DNA from: Streptomyces sp. MBT53
GTDB taxonomy: Bacteria; Actinomycetota; Actinomycetes; Streptomycetales; Streptomycetaceae
Direction: 5' to 3'
DNA: 42,620 nucleotides
NCBI RefSeq assembly: GCF_016654115.1
Contig: NZ_JAEQAZ010000064.1
Coordinates: 1 to 42,620, forward strand
Part shown: in pieces, positions 7,572 through 14,455 of the stretch
How the letters are laid out: each line of letters starts with the position of its first letter
Position numbering within the stretch: position 1 is the first letter of the stretch
Translations under genes and position numbers: made by a program
Notes under the pieces: generated by a model
What the model was told of the DNA's origin: nothing
Seen by the model: the letters and a program-made list of their open reading frames with translations, nothing else
Databases searched by the model: none

Positions 7572-8054
7572 ATGGGCATCGATCAGCTCGACGGCCGGAT
7601 CATCGTGCTGCTGGCCGAGGAGCCGCGCATCGGCGTACTGGAGATGTCCCGGCGGCTCGGGGTCGCCCGGGGGACGGCGCAGGCGCGGCTGGACCGGCTT
7701 CAGTCGAATGGAGTCATCCGCGGGTTCGGTCCGCAGGTGGATCCGGCGGCGCTCGGCTATCCGGTCACGGCGTTCGCGACGCTGGAGATCCGGCAGGGGC
7801 AAGGCACGGACGTGCGGGCGCACTTGGCGACCGTCCCGGAGGTGCTCGAACTGCACACCACCACCGGCAGCGGGGACATGCTGTGCCGGCTGGTGGCCCG
7901 CTCGAACGCCGATCTCCAGCGGGTCATCGACCGGGTTGTCGGCTTTGATGGCATTGTCCGGGCCGCCACCGCGATCGTGATGGAGAACCCCGTTCCGCTG
8001 CGGGTCATCCCGCTGGTGAAACAGGCGGCCGAGGACGTGAACCGGCCGACGTAG
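7572..8054 (+). CDS. Lrp/AsnC family transcriptional regulator
   Basis: The 160-aa product has the classical layout: an N-terminal winged helix-turn-helix (LDGRIIVLLAEEPRIGVLEMSRRLGVARGTAQARLDRLQ split over residues 5-45) and a C-terminal RAM ligand-binding domain (about residues 65-145) with VTAFATLEI, VLELHTTTGSGDMLCRLVA and the VMENPVPLRVIPLV end. The start at ATG 7572 is preceded by GGGAGG at 7559-7564 with good spacing; ATGs at 7545 and 7548 lack such a site. Divergent placement next to hppD suggests regulation of tyrosine catabolism by an amino or keto acid ligand. The adjacent transporter operon begins 12 bp downstream, so the regulator may also be its first gene. Confidence 0.88.
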   Translation: MGIDQLDGRIIVLLAEEPRIGVLEMSRRLGVARGTAQARLDRLQSNGVIRGFGPQVDPAALGYPVTAFATLEIRQGQGTDVRAHLATVPEVLELHTTTGSGDMLCRLVARSNADLQRVIDRVVGFDGIVRAATAIVMENPVPLRVIPLVKQAAEDVNRPT

Positions 8055-8066
8055 GGGTGTGTGCAT

Positions 8067-8714
8067 GTGAGCTTCTGGGAGTACGTGGGCAACCGGCACC
8101 AGCAGCTGCTCACCGACGCCTACCAACACGCCAGCGCGGTCTTCCAGTGCATGGTCGTGGCCACGCTGATCGGGGTGGTGATCGGTGTCGTGACGTACAG
8201 GAGCGAGTGGGCGGGCAATCTGGCCACCACGGCCACCTCGACCATTCTGACCATTCCGTCGCTCGCCATGATCGGTCTGCTCATTCCGATCGTGGGGCTC
8301 GGCGTCCCGCCCACGGTGATCGCGCTGACCCTGTACGGCCTGCTGCCGATCGTCCGGAACGCGATCGTGGGCCTGCGCGGGGTCGACCCGTCCCTGGTGG
8401 ACGCGGCGAAGGGCATCGGGATGTCCCGGCTGATGCGGCTGGCGCGGGTCGAACTGCCGCTGGCCTGGCCGCCGATCCTCACCGGCATCCGGGTCTCCAC
8501 CCAGATGCTGATGGGCATCGCGGCCATCGCGGCGTACGCCTCCGGGCCCGGTCTCGGCAACGAGATCTTCCGCGGCATCGGCTCGCTGGGCAGCAAGAAC
8601 GCCCTCAACCAGGTGCTCGCGGGCACGCTCGGGATCATCGTCCTGGCGCTGCTGTTCGACGCCGCGTACGTCCTGCTGGGACGGCTGACCATTCCCAGGG
8701 GGATCCGTGTCTGA
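8067..8714 (+). CDS. Quaternary-amine/glycine-betaine ABC transporter permease (first)
   Basis: The 215-aa product is a ProW/OpuCB-type inner-membrane permease with about five hydrophobic segments. The EAA-type loop VDAAKGIGMSRLMRLARVELP couples to the ATPase, and ALNQVLAGTLGIIVLALLFD is typical of OpuC permeases. The start used is the GTG at 8067 (after GGGGTG); a GTG at 8061 would add two residues but is too close to the ribosome-binding site. The stop overlaps the ATPase start by 8 bp. Together with the next three genes it forms a complete importer with two distinct permeases, the usual OpuC arrangement. Confidence 0.9.
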   Translation: MSFWEYVGNRHQQLLTDAYQHASAVFQCMVVATLIGVVIGVVTYRSEWAGNLATTATSTILTIPSLAMIGLLIPIVGLGVPPTVIALTLYGLLPIVRNAIVGLRGVDPSLVDAAKGIGMSRLMRLARVELPLAWPPILTGIRVSTQMLMGIAAIAAYASGPGLGNEIFRGIGSLGSKNALNQVLAGTLGIIVLALLFDAAYVLLGRLTIPRGIRV

Positions 8715-9951
8715 GGCCGCTACGACTACCTCCGGTGCCTCCATCGAGCTGGAGAACCTGACCAAGCGGTATCCCGGCAGTCCGCAGCCGGCGGTCGACA
8801 GCGTCAACATGGAGATCAAGGCGGGCGAGTTGGTCGTCTTCGTCGGGCCCTCCGGCTGCGGCAAGTCGACCACGCTCAAGATGATCAACCGGCTGATCGA
8901 ACCGACCGGCGGCCGGATCCGCATCAACGGCGAGGACGTCACCGACATCGACCCGGTGAAGCTGCGCCGCAAGGTCGGCTACGCGATCCAGTCCAGCGGG
9001 CTCTTCCCGCACATGACGGTCGCCCAGAACATCGCACTCGTCCCGAGGATGATCGGCTGGTCGAAGTCCCGCATCAGGGACCGGGTGGAGGAGATGCTCG
9101 ACCTGGTCGGTCTCGACGCCGGTGAGTTCCAGGGCCGCTATCCGCGTCAGCTGTCCGGCGGGCAGCAGCAACGCGTGGGCGTGGCACGGGCGTTGGCGGC
9201 GGATCCGCCGGTGCTGCTGATGGACGAGCCGTTCGGCGCGGTCGATCCGATCACCCGCGACCATCTCCAGGACGAGTTGATCAGGCTCCAGCACGAACTG
9301 CACAAGACGATCGTCTTCGTCACCCACGACTTCGACGAGGCGATCAAACTGGGCGACCGGATCGCGGTGCTGCGCGAACGCTCGCACATCGCCCAGTTCG
9401 ACACCCCGGAGGCGATCCTCACCAACCCGGCGGACGACTTCGTGTCCGGGTTCGTCGGCGCCGGGGCGGCCCTGAAACGGCTCAACCTCACCCGGGTCCG
9501 GGACGTGGAGATCACCGACTATCCGACGGTCACGGTGGACGACCCGCTCCAGACCATCTTCAACAAGCTCCGGGACAGCGGCACCAACGAGATCCTGCTG
9601 CTCGACAAGCGCGGCCGGCCCTACAAGTGGCTGCGGCGCGGCGACATGATGCGCGCCAAGGGTTCGCTGGCCCGGGCGGGCACGCTGGTCAGCGACACGG
9701 TGACGCGTGACGCGACGCTCCGGGACGCGCTGGAGGCCGTGCTGACGGACAACGCGGGGCGGGTCGCGGTGACCGGGCGACGCGGCGAGTACATCGGTGT
9801 CGTCGACATGGAGACGCTGATGAACTCCGTGCACGAACTCCTGGAGGCCGACCGGCTGGAGGCGATGGAGGCGCAGCACGAGCTGGAGGAGGCCCGGGCC
9901 CTCCAGACGCACGCCGAGCAGGAGGGCGCCGGAGGGGAGGAGAAGGCGTGA
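8707..9951 (+). CDS. Quaternary-amine ABC transporter ATPase with CBS domains
   Basis: The 414-aa product is an OpuCA/ProV-type ATPase. Walker A GPSGCGKST (about residues 47-55), Q-loop, signature LSGGQQQRVGVARA (about 149-161), Walker B LLMDEP followed by FGAVDP, and the switch His in THDFDEA (about 207) are all intact. The C-terminal part (about 265-370) contains two CBS-like repeats, including DPLQTIFNKLRDSGTNEILLL and RVAVTGRRGEYIGVVDMETL. In OpuA-type systems these sense ionic strength or nucleotides. A charged tail follows (EARALQTHAEQEGAGGEEKA). The start is the GTG at 8707 and the stop overlaps the next start as GTGA. Confidence 0.93.
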   Translation: MSEAATTTSGASIELENLTKRYPGSPQPAVDSVNMEIKAGELVVFVGPSGCGKSTTLKMINRLIEPTGGRIRINGEDVTDIDPVKLRRKVGYAIQSSGLFPHMTVAQNIALVPRMIGWSKSRIRDRVEEMLDLVGLDAGEFQGRYPRQLSGGQQQRVGVARALAADPPVLLMDEPFGAVDPITRDHLQDELIRLQHELHKTIVFVTHDFDEAIKLGDRIAVLRERSHIAQFDTPEAILTNPADDFVSGFVGAGAALKRLNLTRVRDVEITDYPTVTVDDPLQTIFNKLRDSGTNEILLLDKRGRPYKWLRRGDMMRAKGSLARAGTLVSDTVTRDATLRDALEAVLTDNAGRVAVTGRRGEYIGVVDMETLMNSVHELLEADRLEAMEAQHELEEARALQTHAEQEGAGGEEKA

Positions 9952-10763
9952 CGACCACTCCCGAACTTCCCGGACTGGACGAGGAGGAGGAGACGGCGGC
10001 CCCGGCGCCTCCGGCTCCCCCCAAACGCCGGATCACCTGGCAGAAGCTGACCATCCTGCCCGCGTTCCTGGTGGCGGTCCTGCTGGCGACCTGGCTGTGG
10101 TTCGACCAGGCCCACCTGGACGCCATTTCGGAGAACGCGCTCTCCAACGGACAGGTGAGCAAGGCGCTTTGGCAGCATGTCCAACTCACCGTGATCTCCA
10201 CGTTCTTCGTGCTGATCATCGCGATCCCGCTGGGCATCCTGCTGACCCGCGGGGCGTTCCGGAAGGCCGCCCCGGTGGCGATGACCTTCGCCAACATGGG
10301 CCAGGCCACCCCGGCGATCGGCCTGTTGGCCCTGCTGGTGATCTGGCTGGGCACCGGCGAGAAGGCGGCCCTGATCGGCATCATCATCTACGCCGTCCTG
10401 CCGGTCCTCTCCAACACCATCGCCGGCCTGAAGGCCAACGACCCGACTCTGCTGGAGGCGGCCAGGGGTATCGGCATGTCCCAACTCGGCGTCCTGGGAC
10501 GGGTGGAGCTGCCTCTCGCGGTCCCGCTGATCCTGGCGGGCGTCCGAACGGCCCTGGTCCTCAACGTCGGTACGGCGACCCTGGCGACCTTCGGCGGAGG
10601 CGGCGGCCTGGGTGTCCTGATCACCACCGGCATCACCACCCAGCGGATGCCCGTCCTGGTCCTCGGTTCGATTCTCACGGTCAGTCTCGCCCTGCTGGTG
10701 GACTGGCTGGCCTCCCTGGCCGAACTGCTGCTGCGCCCACGGGGGTTGGAGGTGGGCACGTGA
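9948..10763 (+). CDS. Quaternary-amine ABC transporter permease (second)
   Basis: The 271-aa product has an acidic, proline-rich cytoplasmic leader (DEEEETAAPAPPAPP), a membrane segment at about residues 37-54 and then the permease core. The core has GQATPAIGLLALLVIWLGTG, the coupling loop LEAARGIGMSQLGVLGRVELP and GGGGGLGVLITTGI. It is a paralogue of the permease at 8067-8714 but with the extra N-terminal segment usual for the second OpuC permease. Start and stop overlap both neighbours by 4 bp, so the operon is tightly coupled. The two permeases probably form a heterodimer. Confidence 0.9.
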   Translation: MTTTPELPGLDEEEETAAPAPPAPPKRRITWQKLTILPAFLVAVLLATWLWFDQAHLDAISENALSNGQVSKALWQHVQLTVISTFFVLIIAIPLGILLTRGAFRKAAPVAMTFANMGQATPAIGLLALLVIWLGTGEKAALIGIIIYAVLPVLSNTIAGLKANDPTLLEAARGIGMSQLGVLGRVELPLAVPLILAGVRTALVLNVGTATLATFGGGGGLGVLITTGITTQRMPVLVLGSILTVSLALLVDWLASLAELLLRPRGLEVGT

Positions 10764-11722
10764 AGCGGACCTGTCTGGGTCTGGTGACGGTCGGCGCGCT
10801 CGTCGTCGTCTCCGGCTGCGGACTGACCAGCGGCTCCCCGATGGTCGACGACGTCAGTCCCGGCACGGTCGGGCGGGGCGAGCCCCTCAAGGGCGCCCAT
10901 CTCACCGTCACGTCGAAGGAGTTCACCGAGCAGCTGATCCTCGGCGCGATGATGGGCATCGCTTTCGAGGCGGCCGGAGCGGACGTCCTCGACCGGACCG
11001 GCATCCAGGGTTCGATCGGCGCGCGGGAGGCCGTCAAGTCCGGTGACGCGGACGGGATGTACGAGTACACCGGCACCGCGTGGATCACCTACCTCGGCAA
11101 CAGCAAGCCGATCACCGACCCGATGAAACAGTGGCAGGCGGTCCGGGACGCGGACCTGAAGAACGGTCTGACCTGGCTGCCTCCCTCCGCCCTCAACAAC
11201 ACCTACGCGCTGGCCATGAACCAGGCCAACTTCGAGAAGTACGGCACGAAGACGCTGTCGGACGTGGCCGCGCTGGCGAAGAAGGACCCGGGCGCGGTGA
11301 CGGTGTGCGTGGAGAGCGAGTTCGCCAACCGCGCGGACGGACTGCCCGGCATGCAGAAGGCGTACGGGATGAGTCTGCCCGCGAAGAACATCACGCAGAT
11401 GGACACCGGGATCATCTACACCCAGGTGAAGAAGGGGAGTTGCACCTACGGCGAGGTCTTCACCACCGACGGCCGCATCAAGTCGATGAACCTCGCGGTG
11501 ATGGCCGACGACAAGAAGTTCTTCCCCAACTACAACGCGGCGCCCGAGATCAACACCAAGGCCCTGAAGAAGTGGCCGGCGATCGCGGAGGTTCTCGCCC
11601 CGGTCACGAAGAAGCTGAACAACACGGTGGCGCAGGCGTTGAACGCGAAGGTGGACGTCGACGGGGAGGACCCGCACCAGGTGGCGTTGGGCTGGATGAA
11701 GGCGGAGGGGTTGGTCAAGTAG
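10760..11722 (+). CDS. Quaternary-amine ABC transporter substrate-binding lipoprotein
   Basis: The 320-aa product has a lipoprotein signal peptide (KRTC... ALVVVSGC, lipid-anchored Cys at about residue 20) and an OpuAC-type binding fold. Signatures include LTVTSKEFTEQLILG, GSIGAREAVKSGDADGMYEYTGTAW and NYNAAPEINTKALKKWPAI. It delivers its ligand to the permease/ATPase complex encoded upstream; by family this is glycine betaine, choline, carnitine or a related betaine such as ergothioneine, and sequence reading alone does not distinguish them. The start is the GTG at 10760, inside the stop of the permease gene. It is last in the operon, and only 3 bp separate its stop from the operator array of the next regulator. 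Confidence 0.91.
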   Translation: MKRTCLGLVTVGALVVVSGCGLTSGSPMVDDVSPGTVGRGEPLKGAHLTVTSKEFTEQLILGAMMGIAFEAAGADVLDRTGIQGSIGAREAVKSGDADGMYEYTGTAWITYLGNSKPITDPMKQWQAVRDADLKNGLTWLPPSALNNTYALAMNQANFEKYGTKTLSDVAALAKKDPGAVTVCVESEFANRADGLPGMQKAYGMSLPAKNITQMDTGIIYTQVKKGSCTYGEVFTTDGRIKSMNLAVMADDKKFFPNYNAAPEINTKALKKWPAIAEVLAPVTKKLNNTVAQALNAKVDVDGEDPHQVALGWMKAEGLVK

Positions 11723-11725
11723 GGG

Positions 11726-11787
11726 TTACAAAGGACCAGTTGCAAAGAACAGCTTGCAACGACTCCTTTGCAACGCTACCTTTGTAA
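11726..11787. promoter_or_regulatory. Five palindromic TTRCAA/TTGYAA boxes in exact 14-bp register
   Basis: TTACAA at 11726, TTGCAA at 11740, 11754 and 11768, and TTGTAA at 11782 each begin exactly 14 bp after the previous one. The array is nested-symmetric: TTACAAAGG (11726-11734) pairs with CCTTTGTAA (11779-11787), and GTTGCAAAG (11739-11747) with CTTTGCAAC (11766-11774), around the central TTGCAA. It ends 2 bp before the ATG of the ArsR-type regulator. It is most simply read as a multi-site autoregulatory operator overlapping the promoter. Confidence 0.7.
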
Positions 11788-11789
11788 GC

Positions 11790-12374
11790 ATGCAGGAACC
11801 CGAAGACCGCACTCCGCGCGTTCTCGACGCCCGCTCGCTGCGTGGCATCGCGCATCCGCTGCGCATGCAACTGCTGGACGCGCTGCGGCGCGGAGGTCCC
11901 GCCACGGCCTCCCAACTGGCCGCGAAACTGGGCGAGTCCAGCGGAGCGACCAGCTATCACCTGCGCCAACTTGCCGTGCACGGCTTCGTCGAAGACGCAC
12001 CGGAACACGGCAAAGGGCGGGAACGCTGGTGGCGGGCGGTCGATCAGGGGCTGGTGTTCAACAGCGAGCAGTTCAAGGACGCCGCTCCAGAAGTACGCGG
12101 TGCGGCTGAGCTGTTCCTGCACGAAGTCGCCAACGCCCACACCCGCGAGCTGTCGACCTGGCTCGACACCCGCGAGAACTGGCCGGACGACTGGTTCCGT
12201 TCCTCTGACATGAGCGACATGTCGCTGCGGCTGACGCCTGATCTGGCCCGCGAGCTCATCGGCAAGATGCACGAACTGATCGTCGGCTACCGGGACCTCG
12301 ACCTCGACAAGGCCACCCCCGGCTCCGAGCAAGTGCGCATCCACACCCACCTGTTCCCCATCGACACGGATTGA
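11790..12374 (+). CDS. ArsR-type helix-turn-helix transcriptional regulator
   Basis: The 194-aa product has an N-terminal winged helix (LRGIAHPLRMQLLDALRRGG, then ATASQLAAKLGESSGATSYH as the HTH, then HGFVEDAPEHGKGRERWWRA as the wing) and a C-terminal helical domain of unknown ligand. No metal-binding CVC-type motif is visible, so it is not an obvious metal sensor. Genes like this in Streptomyces often repress a transporter gene; here the nearest candidate is the small coupled ORF downstream. The ATG at 11790 has no Shine-Dalgarno and lies directly against the operator array, which suggests a leaderless or very short-leader mRNA and autoregulation. The next ORF starts 11 bp after its stop. 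Confidence 0.85.
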   Translation: MQEPEDRTPRVLDARSLRGIAHPLRMQLLDALRRGGPATASQLAAKLGESSGATSYHLRQLAVHGFVEDAPEHGKGRERWWRAVDQGLVFNSEQFKDAAPEVRGAAELFLHEVANAHTRELSTWLDTRENWPDDWFRSSDMSDMSLRLTPDLARELIGKMHELIVGYRDLDLDKATPGSEQVRIHTHLFPIDTD

Positions 12375-12385
12375 GAGGCACCACC

Positions 12386-12568
12386 ATGAACGGCAACTCC
12401 GCGCAGCTCGCCGCCTGCCACATTGCCGACCTCCACGCCCAGGCCGACGCCCACCGCCTCGCCCTCGCCGCCAGGCCCCCGCGGGAACTCCGGACCCGCC
12501 TCGGCTGGACCCTCGTAGAGCTGGGCCTGCGTCTTGCCGCGACCGGTCCGCAGCCCGCTGTCGCCTAG
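12386..12568 (+). CDS. Small hypothetical protein (60 aa) coupled to the ArsR-type regulator
   Basis: MNGNSAQLAACHIADLHAQA opens a 60-residue, Ala/Leu/Arg-rich, probably helical protein ending LGLRLAATGPQPAVA. The ATG at 12386 has a clear GAGAGG site at about 7 nt, which overlaps the stop of the regulator, so translation is probably coupled. No membrane segment or known domain is recognised. Similar short ORFs accompany regulators in other Streptomyces, but I cannot name a function. It is accepted as a gene because of the ribosome-binding site, the spacing and the coding-like base pattern. Confidence 0.6.
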   Translation: MNGNSAQLAACHIADLHAQADAHRLALAARPPRELRTRLGWTLVELGLRLAATGPQPAVA

Positions 12569-12575
12569 GCCTGTC

Positions 12576-13370
12576 CTAGCAGCCCGGCACGGAACCCTTG
12601 CCGGACTCCAGCGCCTCCAGGGCGCCGACCGCGCCCTTCAGTGAGGTGACCGCGACCAGTCGTAGGCCCTTGGGCAGTTCGGACTTGGCGTCCGAGCACT
12701 CGGCCTTCGGCACCAGGAACACCGTCGCCCCGTCGCGGCGCGCGGCCTGGGTCTTGAGAGCCACTCCCCCGACCGCGCCGACCGTGCCGTCCGTGCCGAT
12801 CGTCCCCGTACCGGCGATGACGCGGCCGCCCGTGAGGTCGCCGCCGTTGCCGTCGCCCTTCAGCTTGTCGATGATCCCCAGGGTGAACAGCAGGCCCGCG
12901 CTGGGGCCGCCCACGTCGGCGAGCGTGAGTGTGACCTTCACCTTCTTGTCGCTGAGGTTCAGGTAGTTGAGCGCGGCCGTGGTCGCGTCGTCCTGCGACT
13001 CCTGCATCTGCTGGGTGTTGTGCTGCTCGATCTCCTTGACGCTGTTGCCGCTCGGGTAGACCGAGTCACGGGGCATGACCGCCCGGTCGGTGCGGAACCA
13101 GCTGTCGATCACATCGCTGAGCGAGACATGCTGATCGGGTCCGGTCGCCTCGATCGTCGTCATGCGCAACTGACCGCTCGTCGTGCGCACCGGCGCCCCG
13201 GAGATCGTGATCACCGGGGTGCCCTTGTTCTCGCCGAGCACGTTCGCGGTCAGACCGGGCTGCGCCAGCGAGAACGGCAGCGGCGCGAAACCCGCCGTGG
13301 CGAGCAGCGCCACGACGGGCAGGGCACAGACGGCTACGGCCCAGGGGCGCGTGAGGCGAGAGAGGAGCAC
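12576..13370 (-). CDS. Membrane-anchored Lon-like (S16) serine protease
   Basis: The 264-aa product has an N-terminal signal anchor (residues about 10-30, ending ALLATAGFAP) and a C-terminal Lon-type proteolytic domain. The catalytic dyad is Ser157 in GGPSAGLLFTLGI and Lys206 in GGVALKTQAARRDG. DLTGGRVIAGTGTIGTDGTV is the usual S16 strand/turn. There is no AAA+ module and no obvious PDZ insert, so it resembles the extracytoplasmic S16 proteins of actinobacteria that act on unknown secreted substrates. The start is a GTG at 13370 without a Shine-Dalgarno. A TAGATT-like -10 lies about 7 nt upstream, so a leaderless transcript is possible. It converges with the small ORF ending at 12568 (7 bp between stops). 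Confidence 0.87.
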   Translation of the reverse strand: MLLSRLTRPWAVAVCALPVVALLATAGFAPLPFSLAQPGLTANVLGENKGTPVITISGAPVRTTSGQLRMTTIEATGPDQHVSLSDVIDSWFRTDRAVMPRDSVYPSGNSVKEIEQHNTQQMQESQDDATTAALNYLNLSDKKVKVTLTLADVGGPSAGLLFTLGIIDKLKGDGNGGDLTGGRVIAGTGTIGTDGTVGAVGGVALKTQAARRDGATVFLVPKAECSDAKSELPKGLRLVAVTSLKGAVGALEALESGKGSVPGC

Positions 13371-13435
13371 GGGATCAATCTAACGCGACGGTCGGTTTCG
13401 GCCGGGCGCCGGTCACCCCACGCCCGCCCATGGCC

Positions 13436-14077
13436 TCAGCGCAGCGCGTCCGCGACCTCCCGCGCCGCGTCCACGACCCGCGGCCCCACCCGTTCGGGCA
13501 CGGCGTCGGCCAGCATCACCACGCCGACGCTGCCCTCGACCCCCGTGACCCCGAGCAGCGGAGCCGCGGCGCCGCTCGCGCCCGCCTCCAACTCCCCGTG
13601 CGTCAGCGTGTATCCGGGCTCGTCGGCCCCCTGGTGCCGGGCGGCGAGGATCGCGCGACCCGCGGCTCCCTTGTCCAGGGGATGGCGGAAGCCGGCCCGG
13701 TAGGCCACGTGGTAGTCGGTCCAGGTGGGCTCGACCACCGCGACGGCGAGGGCGTCGGCCCCGTCGACCAGGGTGAGGTGTGCGGTCGCCCCGATGTCCT
13801 CGGCCAGTGACCGCAGCGCGGGCAGCGCCGCCTCCCGTACGAGGGGGTGCACCTGGCGGCCGAGCCGCAGCACCCCGAGCCCGACCCGGGCCCGGCCGCC
13901 CAGATCACGTCGTACGAGAGCGTGCTGTTCGAGGGTGGCCAGCAACCGGTACACCACGGTCCGGTTGACGCCCAGTTTGTTGGAAAGTTCGGTGACGGTC
14001 AGCCCGTGGTCGGTGTCGGCCAGCAGTTTGAGGACGCGCAGTCCCCGGTCGAGCGTCTGGGAGGTCTCCGCGGTCAC
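13436..14077 (-). CDS. IclR family transcriptional regulator
   Basis: The 213-aa product has an N-terminal winged HTH (QTLDRGLRVLKLLADTDHG, LTVTELSNKLGVNRTVVYRL) and a C-terminal IclR effector domain with ARVGLGVLRLGRQV, TAHLTLVDGADALAVAVVEP and a HPLDKGAAGRAILAA motif near the ligand pocket. The chosen start is the GTG at 14077, with AAGGAG about 8 nt upstream; the GTG at 14086 lies right against that site. It is slightly shorter than typical IclR proteins (about 250 aa). No catabolic gene cluster is adjacent, so the target and effector are unknown. It is followed on the same strand by the S16 protease gene after 65 bp. Confidence 0.88.
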   Translation of the reverse strand: MTAETSQTLDRGLRVLKLLADTDHGLTVTELSNKLGVNRTVVYRLLATLEQHALVRRDLGGRARVGLGVLRLGRQVHPLVREAALPALRSLAEDIGATAHLTLVDGADALAVAVVEPTWTDYHVAYRAGFRHPLDKGAAGRAILAARHQGADEPGYTLTHGELEAGASGAAAPLLGVTGVEGSVGVVMLADAVPERVGPRVVDAAREVADALR

Positions 14078-14455
14078 GACGCCCACTCCTTAAGTGGTGA
14101 GGTCGGCGGCCCCTTCGCGGCGGATGCGTCACCGAGTCCCGTCAGTGACGCGCTTCAGAGGCCGCCGATCGGCGAGGCGGCCCGGCGTGTCCGGGCCCAG
14201 TCGCTTCACGGCTGCGCTCCGCGGCGGCGCTGCCACGGGGCGTGTGCGTAGCGGGACACTAGCGAAGGGGGTTCGCTGAGCGGAAGTCTCCGTCCAGAAT
14301 CCGGGCACTGCCTGGTACGGACCGGTTCGCTTCATGGCGATATGCCCGGCCCTGGCGTGGGGGGTGCTGGAAGCTGGGTGCGAATCTAACCACTGACGTC
14401 GGCTGTGACTGGTTAGAAAAGACCCCAGCCTCCAGAGAGCGCCGGATCCGGTGGG
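14078..14455. other. 378-bp intergenic region between the IclR and helicase genes
   Basis: No convincing coding frame: the short ORFs lack ribosome-binding sites and family resemblance. It holds the leader of the IclR gene and, near the helicase end, a long two-part stem-loop (separate entry). The part at 14140-14290 is low in structure apart from GC-rich runs. Confidence 0.6.
14367..14435 (-). terminator. Two-part long stem-loop downstream of the helicase gene
   Basis: CTGGAAGCTGGG (14367-14378) pairs with CCCAGCCTCCAG (14424-14435) with a single mismatch. Inside it, TCTAACCA (14385-14392) pairs perfectly with TGGTTAGA (14410-14417), leaving a 17-nt loop and a purine-rich internal loop. It starts 20 nt after the helicase stop, so a terminator is the simplest reading. 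There is no U-run, and the ordered internal loop also allows a structured RNA or a protein-binding palindrome. Confidence 0.5.

Noticed and set aside
7545..8054. Earlier start for the Lrp/AsnC regulator at 7545 or 7548
   Set aside because: GGGAGG at 7559-7564 serves the ATG at 7572 and lies downstream of the earlier ATGs.
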